Counted from the stretch's first letter, positions 52,888-63,506 are shown. The stretch is DNA of 64,000 nt from Methylophilaceae bacterium (GCA_947379975.1 CANCPF010000001.1:75575-139574), one strand, 5' to 3'. Translations and numbers: made by a program. The notes: generated from the letters alone by a model not told the origin.

Positions 52888-52928
52888 TATGCTACATTTC
52901 ATGAAAACTGAAAAAGGTTATTCTAAAA

Positions 52929-55220
52929 ATGTTTAAAATTTTCCTTCTGATGCTCGCACTAGTTCTTCCTATCAAAGCTTATGCCACATCGCATATAGAT
53001 AACCAATCGCCATTGACCAGCAAGCTATCCTCAGTAGACGATCTAAAAGACAAGCGCATCGGCGTTTTAATGGGTTCTGCGCATGAAAGTTATGCCACAA
53101 AAACCTACCCGCATGCCACTATATTACAATACAAGTCACCTGCAGATGTCATCCTCGCAGTGAAAACGAACAAGGTTGATGTAGCTCTTTACGACACAGA
53201 GCCCCTTCGAAATATCATTCGGCAAGACAACTCATTAGGCGTGCTTGGAGACTCTCTTTTTTCCTTTGACCTTGGCATTGGGTTTAATAAAAACAATGAT
53301 GCGCTTAAAAATAGATTCAATACTTTCTTAGCTAAAATAAAGGAAGATGGGGTCTACGAAGACATGGTGGATCGCTGGATGACCAGAGGCGAAACAACCA
53401 TGCCAGAAATTAAACTGCCTAAAACAAATAACGTGTTGGTGGTTGGGGTCAGCGATGCAGGTCTTCCATTCACCATCGTGAAAGACAACGATTTAGTAGG
53501 TTTTGATATCGAACTGGCTAAAAGGTTTGCTGCATCTGAAGGCCGGGGCATTAAATTTTCTAACATGGATTTTAGCAGTTTAATTTCAGCCGTCTCGAGT
53601 GGCAAGGCAGACATAATCGCCAGTTCCATTTACGTCACTGACGAGAGAGAAAAACAGATTAATTTTTCTAACGCCTATTATCAAATGGGAACTAACGCAT
53701 TTGCTTTGAAAGCAAATATTCTGTCCAAAAATCCAACAGATCCAGATCAAAAGAATACTGCAAGCAAAGCTAAGCTTCTCAATTCACTCGATGATATTAA
53801 AGATAAAAGCATTGGGGTCTTGCTAGGCTCAGTACATGATACTTACGCGCACAAAAATTATCCAAATGCGACCGTATTGCAATATAAATCCCCTTCTGAT
53901 TTGATCTTGGGGGTTAAAACAAATAAAGTAGAGGTAGGTTTGTACGTCAATGAATTGCTCGCTGAAAGACTGAGAGAAGACCAGAGTCTTGGTTTTGTTG
54001 GTGATGTATTAGAAATCCATCCAGTGGCTTATGGCTTTAATAAGAACAATTCAGAGTTACGCGAGAAGTTTAATAAATTTTTCAAGGAGCTTAAAGAAAG
54101 TGGCGTATACGACGATATGTTAGATCGTTGGATCAATAAAGGCGATACCAACATGCCAAAAATTGATACCCCTCCTATTAATGGTGAATTTAGAGTCGGT
54201 CACGTCAGTGACAGCGGGTTACCTTTTGTTACCGTCAAAGATAATGAGCTGATTGGACTTAATATCGAACTGACTAAACGCTTTGCAGCCTCTCAAGGCA
54301 AAGCCGTCCGATTTGATGATATGGAGTTTGGCAGCATTATTCCCGCACTAACTGCAGGCAAAATAGACTTCGTTGGCATGACACTCATGGTAACTGAAGA
54401 GCGAAAAACAAAAATTGATTTCGCTGATCCATTCTATCAAATTGGTATGCGTGCCTTCGCACTCAAAAAAAATATTGCTGCCTACAATGACTTACCCGAG
54501 AAAAAATCCAGCGATCCTTCATTCTTACAAGGGGTAGTAGATAGCTTTAACAGTAACATTATTCAAGAAAAACGTTACCTTTTACTCTGGGATGGCCTAA
54601 AAACAACGGTTATCATTTCTATATTAGCAACCCTTTTTGGCACAATCCTAGGTGGGATAATTTGCTTTTTAAGAATGTCAGAGAATAATCTATTAAACAT
54701 CCCCGCCAAAATTTATATCAGCATATTACGAGGCACGCCTGTCCTCGTGTTGCTAATGCTTATCTTCTACGTAGTCTTTGGTTCCGTTAATATCAATCCG
54801 ATTGTGGTCGCCACAATTGCATTTGGTATGAATTTTGGCGCCTATGCTGCTGAAATTTTTAGAAGTGGAATTGAGGGTATAGAAAAAAGTCAAATGGAAG
54901 CTGGTATTGCGATGGGCTTTAATAAGATAAAAACATTTATCTATATTATCCTGCCACAAACCATAAGAAGAATTCTACCAATTTATAAAGGAGAATTCAT
55001 TTCACTTGTTAAAATGACTTCCATCGTGGGTTACATTGCTGTTCAGGATCTTACAAAGGCTAGTGATATTATCAGAAGTCGCACCTTTGATGCCTTCTTC
55101 CCCCTCATCATGATTGCCATTTTATATTTCTTAATTTCATGGGTGCTCATGCAGGTCCTAGACTATCTAGAAAAGATTACAGACCCTAAATTCAAACGTC
55201 AATTGAGATCTAAATCATGA
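52929..55220 (+). CDS. ABC transporter protein: duplicated solute-binding domains fused to permease
   Basis: A 763-residue polar amino-acid-type importer component. A signal peptide is followed by two tandem homologous units (about 35-265 and 285-510). Each starts with a DDxKDKxIGVLxGS half-domain and ends with a [13 protein letters not shown] or [13 protein letters not shown] half-domain, so each unit looks like a binding protein with its halves in swapped order. The C-terminal part (about 545-755) is a HisM/GlnP-type permease with the EAA-loop region [16 protein letters not shown]. It overlaps the ATPase gene by 4 bp. Substrate probably an amino acid; unproven. Confidence 0.88.
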   Translation: MFKIFLLMLALVLPIKAYATSHIDNQSPLTSKLSSVDDLKDKRIGVLMGSAHESYATKTYPHATILQYKSPADVILAVKTNKVDVALYDTEPLRNIIRQDNSLGVLGDSLFSFDLGIGFNKNNDALKNRFNTFLAKIKEDGVYEDMVDRWMTRGETTMPEIKLPKTNNVLVVGVSDAGLPFTIVKDNDLVGFDIELAKRFAASEGRGIKFSNMDFSSLISAVSSGKADIIASSIYVTDEREKQINFSNAYYQMGTNAFALKANILSKNPTDPDQKNTASKAKLLNSLDDIKDKSIGVLLGSVHDTYAHKNYPNATVLQYKSPSDLILGVKTNKVEVGLYVNELLAERLREDQSLGFVGDVLEIHPVAYGFNKNNSELREKFNKFFKELKESGVYDDMLDRWINKGDTNMPKIDTPPINGEFRVGHVSDSGLPFVTVKDNELIGLNIELTKRFAASQGKAVRFDDMEFGSIIPALTAGKIDFVGMTLMVTEERKTKIDFADPFYQIGMRAFALKKNIAAYNDLPEKKSSDPSFLQGVVDSFNSNIIQEKRYLLLWDGLKTTVIISILATLFGTILGGIICFLRMSENNLLNIPAKIYISILRGTPVLVLLMLIFYVVFGSVNINPIVVATIAFGMNFGAYAAEIFRSGIEGIEKSQMEAGIAMGFNKIKTFIYIILPQTIRRILPIYKGEFISLVKMTSIVGYIAVQDLTKASDIIRSRTFDAFFPLIMIAILYFLISWVLMQVLDYLEKITDPKFKRQLRSKS

Positions 55221-56305
55221 TAAAAGTTGAACACCTCTCAAAAAAGTATGGTGACTTGGTCGTATTAAAAGACATCAGCACTGAAATAAAAAAAGGGGAA
55301 GTGATCTCGATCATCGGACCCTCAGGGACAGGGAAAAGCACCTTTCTGCGCTGCTTGAATCTACTTGACCAACCTAGTGGCGGCTCGATTAGCATCGATG
55401 ACGAAGACATCTTAGATAAAAAAACTGATGTTGCTAAAGTTCGTCAGAAAATGAATATGGTATTTCAATCTTTTAATTTATTTTCTCATCTGTCTGTCCT
55501 AGAAAATCTGACCTTAGCTCCAATCAAGCTAAAGGGGCTATCTAAAGCAGACGCAGAAGAAAAATCGATGGGTTTACTTAGGCTGGTTGGACTAGCTGAA
55601 AAAGCAGATAACTATCCTGACGAGCTTTCCGGTGGCCAAAAACAACGGATTGCCATTGCAAGATGCCTAGCGATGGAGCCGGAAATCATTCTGTTCGACG
55701 AGCCAACATCAGCGCTCGACCCTACAATGGTGAGCGAAGTTTTATCGGTGATCCGTCGATTAGCTAAAGAAGGCATGACCATGGCGATCGTAACGCATGA
55801 GATGGCTTTTGCCCGTGATGTTTCAAACCGCGTATTCTATATGGATCAAGGCTTGATCTATGAAGAAGGCACCCCAGAGCAGATTTTTGATAATCCACAA
55901 AAAGACAGAACAAAGACGTTCATTAATCGCATAAGAAATTTGGTATTCAACATCAACTCCCAAGACTTCGACCTTTATGCTCTCAATGCTGAAGTTGAAT
56001 TGTTCTGCGAGAAGCAATTCTTAGCAAAAAAATTAAGGGATAACTTACTGCTGATTATTGAAGAATTGCTGCTCATTTATAAGCCGTTGTTAAATGATAT
56101 CAATCTTCAACTCACTATTTCATACTCGGAAAAAACTGAAGTTTTAGAATTGGTTTGCGAAAGTGATGGTCGTCTATTTAATCCATTAGAGACTGATCAA
56201 TTGCCAGATGAAATTGGACTTAATCTAATCAAGAATTTTTCATCCAACATGAATTATGCTTGGGAAAACAATAAGAATAATCTAAACATTATCATTAAAA
56301 AATAA
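55217..56305 (+). CDS. GlnQ-type ABC ATPase fused to an RsbW-like domain
   Basis: A 362-residue protein. Residues 1-240 are a standard polar amino-acid ABC ATPase: Walker [10 protein letters not shown], signature LSGGQKQR, Walker [13 protein letters not shown] and the switch His in IVTHEMAF. The extra C-terminal 120 residues resemble a HATPase_c_2 (RsbW/SpoIIAB) domain: [12 protein letters not shown] (N-box-like, but without the catalytic Asn), [11 protein letters not shown] (G1-like) and IGLNLIKNF (G2-like). FNPLE also occurs in the stand-alone ATPase at 58833. The tail could bind a STAS protein. Start overlaps the permease gene (ATGA). Confidence 0.85.
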   Translation: MIKVEHLSKKYGDLVVLKDISTEIKKGEVISIIGPSGTGKSTFLRCLNLLDQPSGGSISIDDEDILDKKTDVAKVRQKMNMVFQSFNLFSHLSVLENLTLAPIKLKGLSKADAEEKSMGLLRLVGLAEKADNYPDELSGGQKQRIAIARCLAMEPEIILFDEPTSALDPTMVSEVLSVIRRLAKEGMTMAIVTHEMAFARDVSNRVFYMDQGLIYEEGTPEQIFDNPQKDRTKTFINRIRNLVFNINSQDFDLYALNAEVELFCEKQFLAKKLRDNLLLIIEELLLIYKPLLNDINLQLTISYSEKTEVLELVCESDGRLFNPLETDQLPDEIGLNLIKNFSSNMNYAWENNKNNLNIIIKK

Positions 56306-56491
56306 CTGACTACGTTAAATTCGTGTCTAAAAAATTAATGAGACCAAACAAAGCCGATACTCTAAGCGCTTGTTAATTGTTGCTTGTATTGGATTTTGCT
56401 GGGCTCATTAAACAAATAGAATTAACGAGTAATGTCATATAAATTTCACATTATATTCATATAATATTTTTTATTAAATTTGATGTTGATT

Positions 56492-56506
56492 TTTAAGCTT
56501 GAAACC
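56492..56506 (+). promoter_or_regulatory. Shared upstream motif, copy 2 (sensor/cotransporter operon)
   Basis: TTTAAGCTTGAAACC matches 52873-52887 in 14 of 15 bases and lies about 45 bp before the start at 56553. The rest of the 247-bp gap after the ATPase gene (56306-56552) is AT-rich with nothing else recognised. Confidence 0.4.
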
Positions 56507-56552
56507 GCCCTTATTAAAAAAATTTGAAAACGAATTATTAAGATAACAAAAT

Positions 56553-57236
56553 ATGTCTCTAACTTTCAGTACTAATTTTCGAAAAAATATCATTTCTTTT
56601 GCATGGGCATGGCTTGGTCTTCTCATATTCATTGGCATTATGTCTCTCTTTTCTATCTGGTCAATGAACCGCGCCTATAACGATGGGGCAAAGGTAGCAT
56701 TTAATAATAATCAACTAAAAACTGAAGTGCTCTCAGCAGAAATTCATTTTAAAATTCAGGTTCAAGAGTGGAAAAATATTTTACTGAGAGGCAAAAATAT
56801 TACTGATAGAGCCAAGTACTTTTCGGGCCTCCAAGAAGAAGAAGCTTATGTTACAAAACACCTTGAAGAAGCACAAAAAAATTGTTTAGCGCTCAATCTT
56901 AATAAGCTTTGTAAGGCGATTGAAACAATCCGTTTTGAACACCAAGAACTAGGAAGAGTTTACAAACAGAATCTGAAAAATGGATCTTTGGAAAATTATG
57001 AGGGTATTCATCAAATCGATCAAAATGTAAGGGGCATCGACCGAACGCTAGAAAGTCATATCGATACAATTTATGAAAGCATTGCTCATATTGAAAAAAA
57101 TCAACTATTCATAACTAAACAAGGTTTAGAAAACCGTTACCATGTATTAAGAAGGCTTATTATTATTATCATGTTTTTTGCAATCAGTATTAGTGCCGTT
57201 AGTCTTTATAGTATTCTTCGTAGCACAAAAGACTAA
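56553..57236 (+). CDS. Orphan membrane sensor with periplasmic four-helix-bundle-like domain
   Basis: A 227-residue protein with TM1 (about 15-36) and TM2 (about 200-220) flanking a helical periplasmic domain. This is the sensor layout of chemoreceptors and kinases, but the chain ends 7 residues after TM2 (SILRSTKD), so there is no HAMP or output domain. Two Cys lie about 8 residues apart (NCLALNLNKLC). It may sense a ligand and act through a partner, most simply the cotransporter-like protein encoded 6 bp downstream. The family is not named with confidence. Confidence 0.7.
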   Translation: MSLTFSTNFRKNIISFAWAWLGLLIFIGIMSLFSIWSMNRAYNDGAKVAFNNNQLKTEVLSAEIHFKIQVQEWKNILLRGKNITDRAKYFSGLQEEEAYVTKHLEEAQKNCLALNLNKLCKAIETIRFEHQELGRVYKQNLKNGSLENYEGIHQIDQNVRGIDRTLESHIDTIYESIAHIEKNQLFITKQGLENRYHVLRRLIIIIMFFAISISAVSLYSILRSTKD

Positions 57237-57242
57237 CCATCC

Positions 57243-58820
57243 ATGTCTGAATATATTTCTTCACTAGCAGGGTTAAGTTTCTTCTTAACTGGGCTTCACT
57301 TTTTATCAGCCAGCATGAAGCCGCTTGCTGGTAAAAAAATGAAGCAGATACTCTCAAAAATGACCGGTAACTATTTTAGTGCCGCTGTCGCTGGAACAAT
57401 GCTTGGCGCATTAACGCAAAGTACTAGTGGCTCAACCTTCGTGTGCATGGGGTTAGTTAATTCGGGCTCACTTAAATATAGAAATGCCCTCAACATTCTC
57501 GCTTGGTCGAGTGTTGGAGGTTCATTACTCGTTTTCTTAGTGTCAATTGATATTCGATTAGCTGGGCTATTGTTAATAGCCATCGTTGGAATCGCCAACT
57601 TGTTTAATGCTAACCGTATTGAAAAAGTGAAGTACCTAGTTGCGACGCTGTTCGCACTAGGCCTGTTACTTTTAGGTCTTGGTATGATTAAAGAAAGTGC
57701 ACACTTGCTTAATGAGTCTCAATGGATAAGAGACTTTATTGAATTTGCATCAGAAACCACGACGATTTGTTTTATTATCGGTCTGTTTTTTAGCGTTATT
57801 ACCCAATCAGCTTCCACCGTAGCTATTATTGGCATTACTTTGGTGTTATCAAGCATCATTCCATTTGAAGCTGCAGTCATTCTAGTATTTGGTGCTAATT
57901 TGGGATCTGGACTGAGTTTGCTATTAATTACATCACATCTATCAGGGATTCAAAAACAAATTTCCTTCTATCAGTTTCTAACAAAGCTTGGCGGGGTGAT
58001 AGCAGTAATGCCAGTGTTCATCACATTCCCAAGTCTATTCGAATTGCATATCAATGCCCCCACAGCATTGAGTGCAAAAATGGCAATTGCCTTTCAAATT
58101 TCCTGCATTTACTTAACCCTTCAGATTGCAGGCGCCTTGATGGTGACTTTATTCCAGTCCAAAATCCTCACAATGCTGCCCAAATTATTTCCTGAGAAGG
58201 AAGAAGATTCTTTAGCTAAACCTAAATTTATCTATCCTGAGGCTATTGAAGACCCAGACATCGCCATTAGCTTAGTCAAAAAAGAGCAAGAACGAATAAT
58301 ATCGACACTTTCACTATACCTCGATCCGATAAGAACCTCTGAGTTAGACTTCATACCCGTAAAAGTTAGACATGAAGCTAATCTTCAGTTGGCGCATGAA
58401 ATCAAACAATTTATCGATGAAATTTCTCAACATGAATTAGGCAAAGAGATGGCAGGTGTATTGGAGCTTCAAAGCCACAATGAAGCTATCATTTCACTAT
58501 TGGGATCCTTAAATAGCTTCATATCTGCAGTGACTGAAACAGAGAATTTTAAAGACGGGCTATCTGGCTCAATCATCGAAAGTCTTCATTTGATTTTAAC
58601 GCTGATGGAAGAAACTGTGAGCAACGATGAAAATGTTGATTTTTTAATCGAACTTACTTCGGATAAAAGTCAGCTCATGGATAACATCCGTAATACTTTG
58701 CTTTCGGAATCAAGCACTGACATTACAGCTAGAAAGTCACTATTTGTAAGCACCCGTGTGTTTGAGAGAATCTTATGGCAGCTCAGGCAAATGTTGAACG
58801 TTTCAACACAGAATGCATGA
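57243..58820 (+). CDS. Na/Pi-cotransporter II-type membrane protein with PhoU-like tail
   Basis: A 525-residue protein. The membrane part (about 1-310) has the paired repeats typical of Na/Pi cotransporters: GALTQSTSGSTFVCMGLVNS and FSVITQSASTVAIIGITLVL, with the QS(T/A)S signature in each. The soluble C-terminal part (about 335-525) is helical and PhoU-like. The family moves phosphate with sodium or acts in phosphate signalling. It forms an operon with the orphan sensor and converges on the RsbW-like gene 12 bp away. Confidence 0.85.
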   Translation: MSEYISSLAGLSFFLTGLHFLSASMKPLAGKKMKQILSKMTGNYFSAAVAGTMLGALTQSTSGSTFVCMGLVNSGSLKYRNALNILAWSSVGGSLLVFLVSIDIRLAGLLLIAIVGIANLFNANRIEKVKYLVATLFALGLLLLGLGMIKESAHLLNESQWIRDFIEFASETTTICFIIGLFFSVITQSASTVAIIGITLVLSSIIPFEAAVILVFGANLGSGLSLLLITSHLSGIQKQISFYQFLTKLGGVIAVMPVFITFPSLFELHINAPTALSAKMAIAFQISCIYLTLQIAGALMVTLFQSKILTMLPKLFPEKEEDSLAKPKFIYPEAIEDPDIAISLVKKEQERIISTLSLYLDPIRTSELDFIPVKVRHEANLQLAHEIKQFIDEISQHELGKEMAGVLELQSHNEAIISLLGSLNSFISAVTETENFKDGLSGSIIESLHLILTLMEETVSNDENVDFLIELTSDKSQLMDNIRNTLLSESSTDITARKSLFVSTRVFERILWQLRQMLNVSTQNA

Positions 58821-58832
58821 ATTCAAGGCAGT

Positions 58833-59273
58833 TTAATCAATCAATTTTTTCATTTTAAGCCGATTGAATTCACCAACGCGGGAGTATTCGACTTGATCTG
58901 TCATCGCCTTCACAAAGTAAACGCCCAGTCCACCTATTGGACGATCATCGATACTGAGTAGTAAATCGGGGGCTTCCATTTCCAGTGGATTAAAGGCAAT
59001 GCCATTATCCTGATATATTATTTCAAGTTGAGAATCAATCAAAGAAAGGGTAATGCTCACCTGGCCATTTGCGACTCCCTGGAAACCATAATTGCTAGTA
59101 TTAGTATAAAGTTCTTCGAGAATCAAATTGACTTGATTCTTAACCAATGCATCAATCTCAGCGTCGTCAAAAAAAGAATTAAGCGCTGTCGCCAAATGAT
59201 CAATCTCTTCGAGATCACCTTTCAATATAATTTCTATTGTATTTTTTGGGCTATTATTCATCGATAAATGCAT
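58833..59273 (-). CDS. RsbW-like ATP-binding protein (anti-sigma kinase family)
   Basis: A 146-residue HATPase_c_2 domain. The N-box LILEELYTNTSNYGF has the Glu and Asn needed for ATP/Mg binding. The G1 box is DNGIAFNPLE and the G2 box is GGLGVYFVKAMTD. Such proteins phosphorylate STAS partners on Ser and hold a sigma factor or other target. No sigma factor gene is near. It is divergent from a STAS gene at 59417, its most likely partner; the other STAS protein (52432) is an alternative. Confidence 0.88.
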   Translation of the reverse strand: MHLSMNNSPKNTIEIILKGDLEEIDHLATALNSFFDDAEIDALVKNQVNLILEELYTNTSNYGFQGVANGQVSITLSLIDSQLEIIYQDNGIAFNPLEMEAPDLLLSIDDRPIGGLGVYFVKAMTDQVEYSRVGEFNRLKMKKLID

Positions 59274-59416
59274 TAATTAATTCAATTTTTCTCATCATAG
59301 CATGTGGATATTTGATATCAATTATATTGATTTGTGATAAATTAAGAAATTGTGAAGAGTCATATCTATATATAAGAGATTTTGAATATTAATAGAAAAT
59401 AAAATTATGGTGGTAT

Positions 59417-59701
59417 ATGCGCTTAAATTCAAACTATAAAATGAGTGGTCGGGTAGATGGGACTAATGCAGATCATTATGACCTTGAAATTGTAGTACTA
59501 CTGAAAACGGCGGGGCAGTCTTTTTCGATTGATTTATCAGAACTGACTTACATTAGTAGCTTGGGTCTTAGAGTATTCTTAAAAACAGCTAAAGAATTAA
59601 AAAGTCACAATAAAAAACTCATTCTTTCAAAACCAAATTCAGAAATTTTAGATCTCCTGCTCATGAGCGGATTTGACAAGATTATTGAGATAGAAAAATA
59701 A
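59417..59701 (+). CDS. Short STAS-domain protein
   Basis: A 94-residue STAS domain that starts near the usual second strand (NYKMSGRVDGTNADHY). It has the phosphorylation-site loop LTYISSLGLRVFLK (S47/S48) and the terminal MSGFDKIIEIE. It lacks the first beta strand of the family; no in-frame upstream start restores it. It is divergent from the RsbW-like gene and 13 bp upstream of the GPP34 gene, with which it is probably co-transcribed. Confidence 0.82.
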   Translation: MRLNSNYKMSGRVDGTNADHYDLEIVVLLKTAGQSFSIDLSELTYISSLGLRVFLKTAKELKSHNKKLILSKPNSEILDLLLMSGFDKIIEIEK

Positions 59702-59714
59702 GGTGGCCGATAGA

Positions 59715-60383
59715 ATGACGCCATCTAAACAATTGAGCTTGGCTGAAGAACTCTTGCTAGTTTCTCTTGATGATGAATCCGGGAGGCTGGTGGATGCAAT
59801 CAAACCATTTGCATTCGAAATTGCCATCGCAGCCTCATTAATTATGGAGCTATCGCTCAAGGGAAAATTAGATGCTGATGCCAACAAGCTTTTCGTCGTT
59901 TCTTCAGAAGCGACTGGAAACCCTATTTTAGATCAAGCTTTATCCACAATTGTGGCTAAAAAAAGTCACCTGACTACTTCCGATTGGTTAAACAGATTTG
60001 CACACAATTGTGATGACTTGATTGATCAAATTATCGAGAGTCTAGTCACTAAAGGCATCCTTCAGTTAGTTGAGAAGCGTTTGTTATGGGTACTTAAAAC
60101 ACGTACCTACCCTGCAACCAGTGGCATTGAAGAGCGTGAAGTAAGATCAAGAATTATGGCACTATTAAATAGTGATGAAATCCCTGATCCAAGAGATGCG
60201 CTTTTAGTTGGCTTATTACACGTAACTGGCATCATGAATCGATTACTCTCGGCTTCGGAGTTAATCAGACTGCAAAATCGTATCGACCACATTGCAAATC
60301 TTGAAGAGATGAACCGATCATTATCAGCTTCCGTTCAAGAAGCTTGGGAGTTAATTATTCGTCAAGTCCCAATCATCTACTAA
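59715..60383 (+). CDS. GPP34 (Golgi phosphoprotein 3/Vps74 family) protein
   Basis: About 222 residues matching the GPP34 helical fold. SLAEELLLVSLDDESGRLVD opens it, followed by an AIAASLIMELSLKGKLDADA stretch, GNPILDQALSTIV, LVTKGILQLVEKRLLWVLKTRTYP, and DPRDALLVGLLHVTGIMNRLL; these segments lie in that order between residues about 7 and 175. Eukaryotic members bind phosphatidylinositol-4-phosphate at the Golgi. Bacterial members, best known in actinobacteria, are poorly understood. ATG 59715 has AAGGTGG upstream; GTG 59703 is an alternative. Link to a STAS gene suggests a target or effector of the switch. The last motif pair is read from sequence, the fold from family knowledge. Confidence 0.8.
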   Translation: MTPSKQLSLAEELLLVSLDDESGRLVDAIKPFAFEIAIAASLIMELSLKGKLDADANKLFVVSSEATGNPILDQALSTIVAKKSHLTTSDWLNRFAHNCDDLIDQIIESLVTKGILQLVEKRLLWVLKTRTYPATSGIEEREVRSRIMALLNSDEIPDPRDALLVGLLHVTGIMNRLLSASELIRLQNRIDHIANLEEMNRSLSASVQEAWELIIRQVPIIY

Positions 60384-60776
60384 CCCAGTTTTATAACCTT
60401 CACTGCCAATGACGGTTAGAAAAATTGCCAGAATTACTGCTGTTTTGCGCATTTGGTTTATCCAGATAGATTGAATGTTATTGGGTATTGATGATTAGCG
60501 TTGTACAGAAACTATAATTCCGTTCATGCCACCATGGTCACGAATATAATCTCCATAAATTGCGTTTATAAAATTCATTATATATAAAAATCTATTTTAT
60601 GGTAAAAGTCCAAACTTAGTTTTAGCTTAACATATATTGAGAGGTGTTTTTGAATGACCGCTTAGGCTCGAAAGTGACGATTTCATAGGTCTGCTTTAGG
60701 GAAGTTTTGTTACGACTATTTCCACAGATGGCCTATAGGTAGGCGCGTTTCTTAAGTAGGCGCAACTAGGAGACAT
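60384..60776. other. Intergenic region before the SET/ubiquitin pair
   Basis: These 393 bp hold no convincing gene. On the minus strand 60495-60578 encodes 27 residues ending YGDYIRDHGGMNGIIVSVQR, which looks like the C-terminal end of a cupredoxin-type protein and may be a remnant. At 60650-60697 lies one arm of a direct repeat that recurs after the ubiquitin gene, within a block (60651-60777) whose ends read GAATGACC and GACATTC. Confidence 0.4.
60650..60697 (+). repeat. Flanking direct repeat, left copy
   Basis: This 48-bp stretch aligns without gaps to 63371-63418 with 38 of 48 identical bases, including GCTTAGG, TCGAAA, GATTT and CTGCTTT. The two copies bracket the SET-like and ubiquitin-autotransporter genes. 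A related, shorter copy is at 44998. Confidence 0.6.
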
Positions 60777-61766
60777 TCACTTTAGGAGCTGCAATTGTTT
60801 TACTGCAATATATTCAAGCTCTTTAGCTATCCTGTTACTACTTAGTTTGCACTCAACAATCATATCCTCAAGCGCTATTCTATTATGTATTATCAATCCA
60901 TCAAAAATTTCATTTGATGTATGTGCAGGTAAGTTAAATTCATGCATTCGGTCTGCGAATTCTTTTCTAGGTGAAGTGATTTTTCCATCACTTACAAGAT
61001 CAAGAAAAGAGATGTTAATCTCTGAATTATTCTTCGTGATTTTTGACTTAATAACGCCGTCTTTTATATCGAATGTTGAATCAAACCTCGATATATTAAT
61101 TGTGCCAATATCAGGCACTTCAATTTTGACATTGCAAGATAAAGCCGTGCTGGTTCCTGTAGCAAAATGATAATTCCTAAAGAAATGAAACGCATCAAAA
61201 TTTTTACGATAGCAAGTTAAGACTTCAGTTTCAAATATCCCTTCAACATGAACCCCATCTTTAATAATGTATTGCATACCAGTAGGTGAGTGATTGATTA
61301 GTTCAAGCATTGGCATTAATTTTGATTCATTTTCAATGCCAATCTGCCGACTAACAAAGTAATCATTCATATGATCATTAATGGTTTTTGAGTCAAAGTC
61401 AGACTTTATCCAACCGAAGAGCAGGAGATGTTGTTTAAGAGTTTTCGATAATCCTCTTAATGCATTGTGATGTGTACTTAGTTCTTCCAGGCCGCCATTG
61501 CTCCAACCAAAGAACTTTTGATAATCTTCATAAAAAGAGATGAATGCAGGATCTAAGCCTAACATTTTGTTAACACGTATATGATTATCACGGTCCAAAT
61601 ATAACCAACTTGGCGAAGCAAGTAGATGTGCAGGCGCTTTTATTTTTATGGGTAAATTGGGGTGTATAGGGAATATACCTCGGCCAATTTGTCCGTGACG
61701 CAGTTCGACATTATCTGCAACACCGCCTAACGCCCTAAATTTTTCTAGTATTTCTGTGAATTTCAT
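60777..61766 (-). CDS. SET-domain-like protein (RuBisCO LSMT/SETD3-type), putative methyltransferase
   Basis: A 329-residue protein. Its first 205 residues follow the plan of split SET domains: GRGIF at 28-32, a long insert, MPMLELINHS at 151-160 (the catalytic-core NHS), then ETEVLTCYRKN at 179-189 and NYHFATG at 198-204. The LSMT/SETD3 group has LVPxxDLINHS, EVxISYG and YGFV at these places. Residues 210-329 could be the helical substrate-binding domain. The expected Tyr is present in TCYRK. It has no signal peptide. SET proteins methylate lysines or histidine using S-adenosylmethionine. Divergent from the ubiquitin gene, 65 bp apart. Assignment is from motif spacing only. Confidence 0.5.
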   Translation of the reverse strand: MKFTEILEKFRALGGVADNVELRHGQIGRGIFPIHPNLPIKIKAPAHLLASPSWLYLDRDNHIRVNKMLGLDPAFISFYEDYQKFFGWSNGGLEELSTHHNALRGLSKTLKQHLLLFGWIKSDFDSKTINDHMNDYFVSRQIGIENESKLMPMLELINHSPTGMQYIIKDGVHVEGIFETEVLTCYRKNFDAFHFFRNYHFATGTSTALSCNVKIEVPDIGTINISRFDSTFDIKDGVIKSKITKNNSEINISFLDLVSDGKITSPRKEFADRMHEFNLPAHTSNEIFDGLIIHNRIALEDMIVECKLSSNRIAKELEYIAVKQLQLLK

Positions 61767-61796
61767 TTTAATAATAATTATATCTTTTATATTAAG

Positions 61797-61816
61797 GTAT
61801 TATATTTAGATAATAC
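61797..61816. promoter_or_regulatory. Inverted repeat in the SET/ubiquitin divergent promoter
   Basis: GTATTAT (61797-61803) and ATAATAC (61810-61816) are perfect 7-bp arms with a 6-bp spacer. ATTAAGGT occurs on both sides (61791-61798 and 61817-61824); the second copy contains the AAGG ribosome site of the ubiquitin gene. With only 65 bp between the genes, a protein bound here would affect both. Confidence 0.45.
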
Positions 61817-61828
61817 ATTAAGGTTTAA

Positions 61829-63343
<1,515 letters not shown>

Positions 63344-63370
63344 TATGAATTCTGCCAAGATACGCTAAGT

Positions 63371-63418
63371 TTGAACGTCTGCTTAGGGTCGAAAATGAAG
63401 ATTTTATGTGGCTGCTTT
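63371..63418 (+). repeat. Flanking direct repeat, right copy
   Basis: Aligns to 60650-60697 (38 of 48 identical) and lies 27 bp after the ubiquitin-autotransporter stop codon. CGTCTGCTTAG inside it also occurs in the element at 44998. Confidence 0.6.
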
Positions 63419-63468
63419 CTGCATGTCATTATTTGTTTAAATATATAAACTGCTGGTCTTTAATTGAA

Positions 63469-63491
63469 AAAAGGCGCCTAAAGCGCCTTTT
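63469..63491. terminator. Bidirectional intrinsic terminator
   Basis: AAAAGGCGC (63469-63477) pairs perfectly with GCGCCTTTT (63483-63491), 5-nt loop, flanked by A and T runs. It serves both the ubiquitin-autotransporter gene and the convergent gene at 63507. Confidence 0.85.
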
Positions 63492-63506
63492 ATAGTCATT
63501 CTAAAC

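Noticed and set aside
60351..60452. Minus-strand 33-residue ORF starting MRKTAVILAIFL, signal-peptide-like
   Set aside because: It overlaps the 3' end of the GPP34 gene, has no ribosome site and no recognisable mature part; probably chance.
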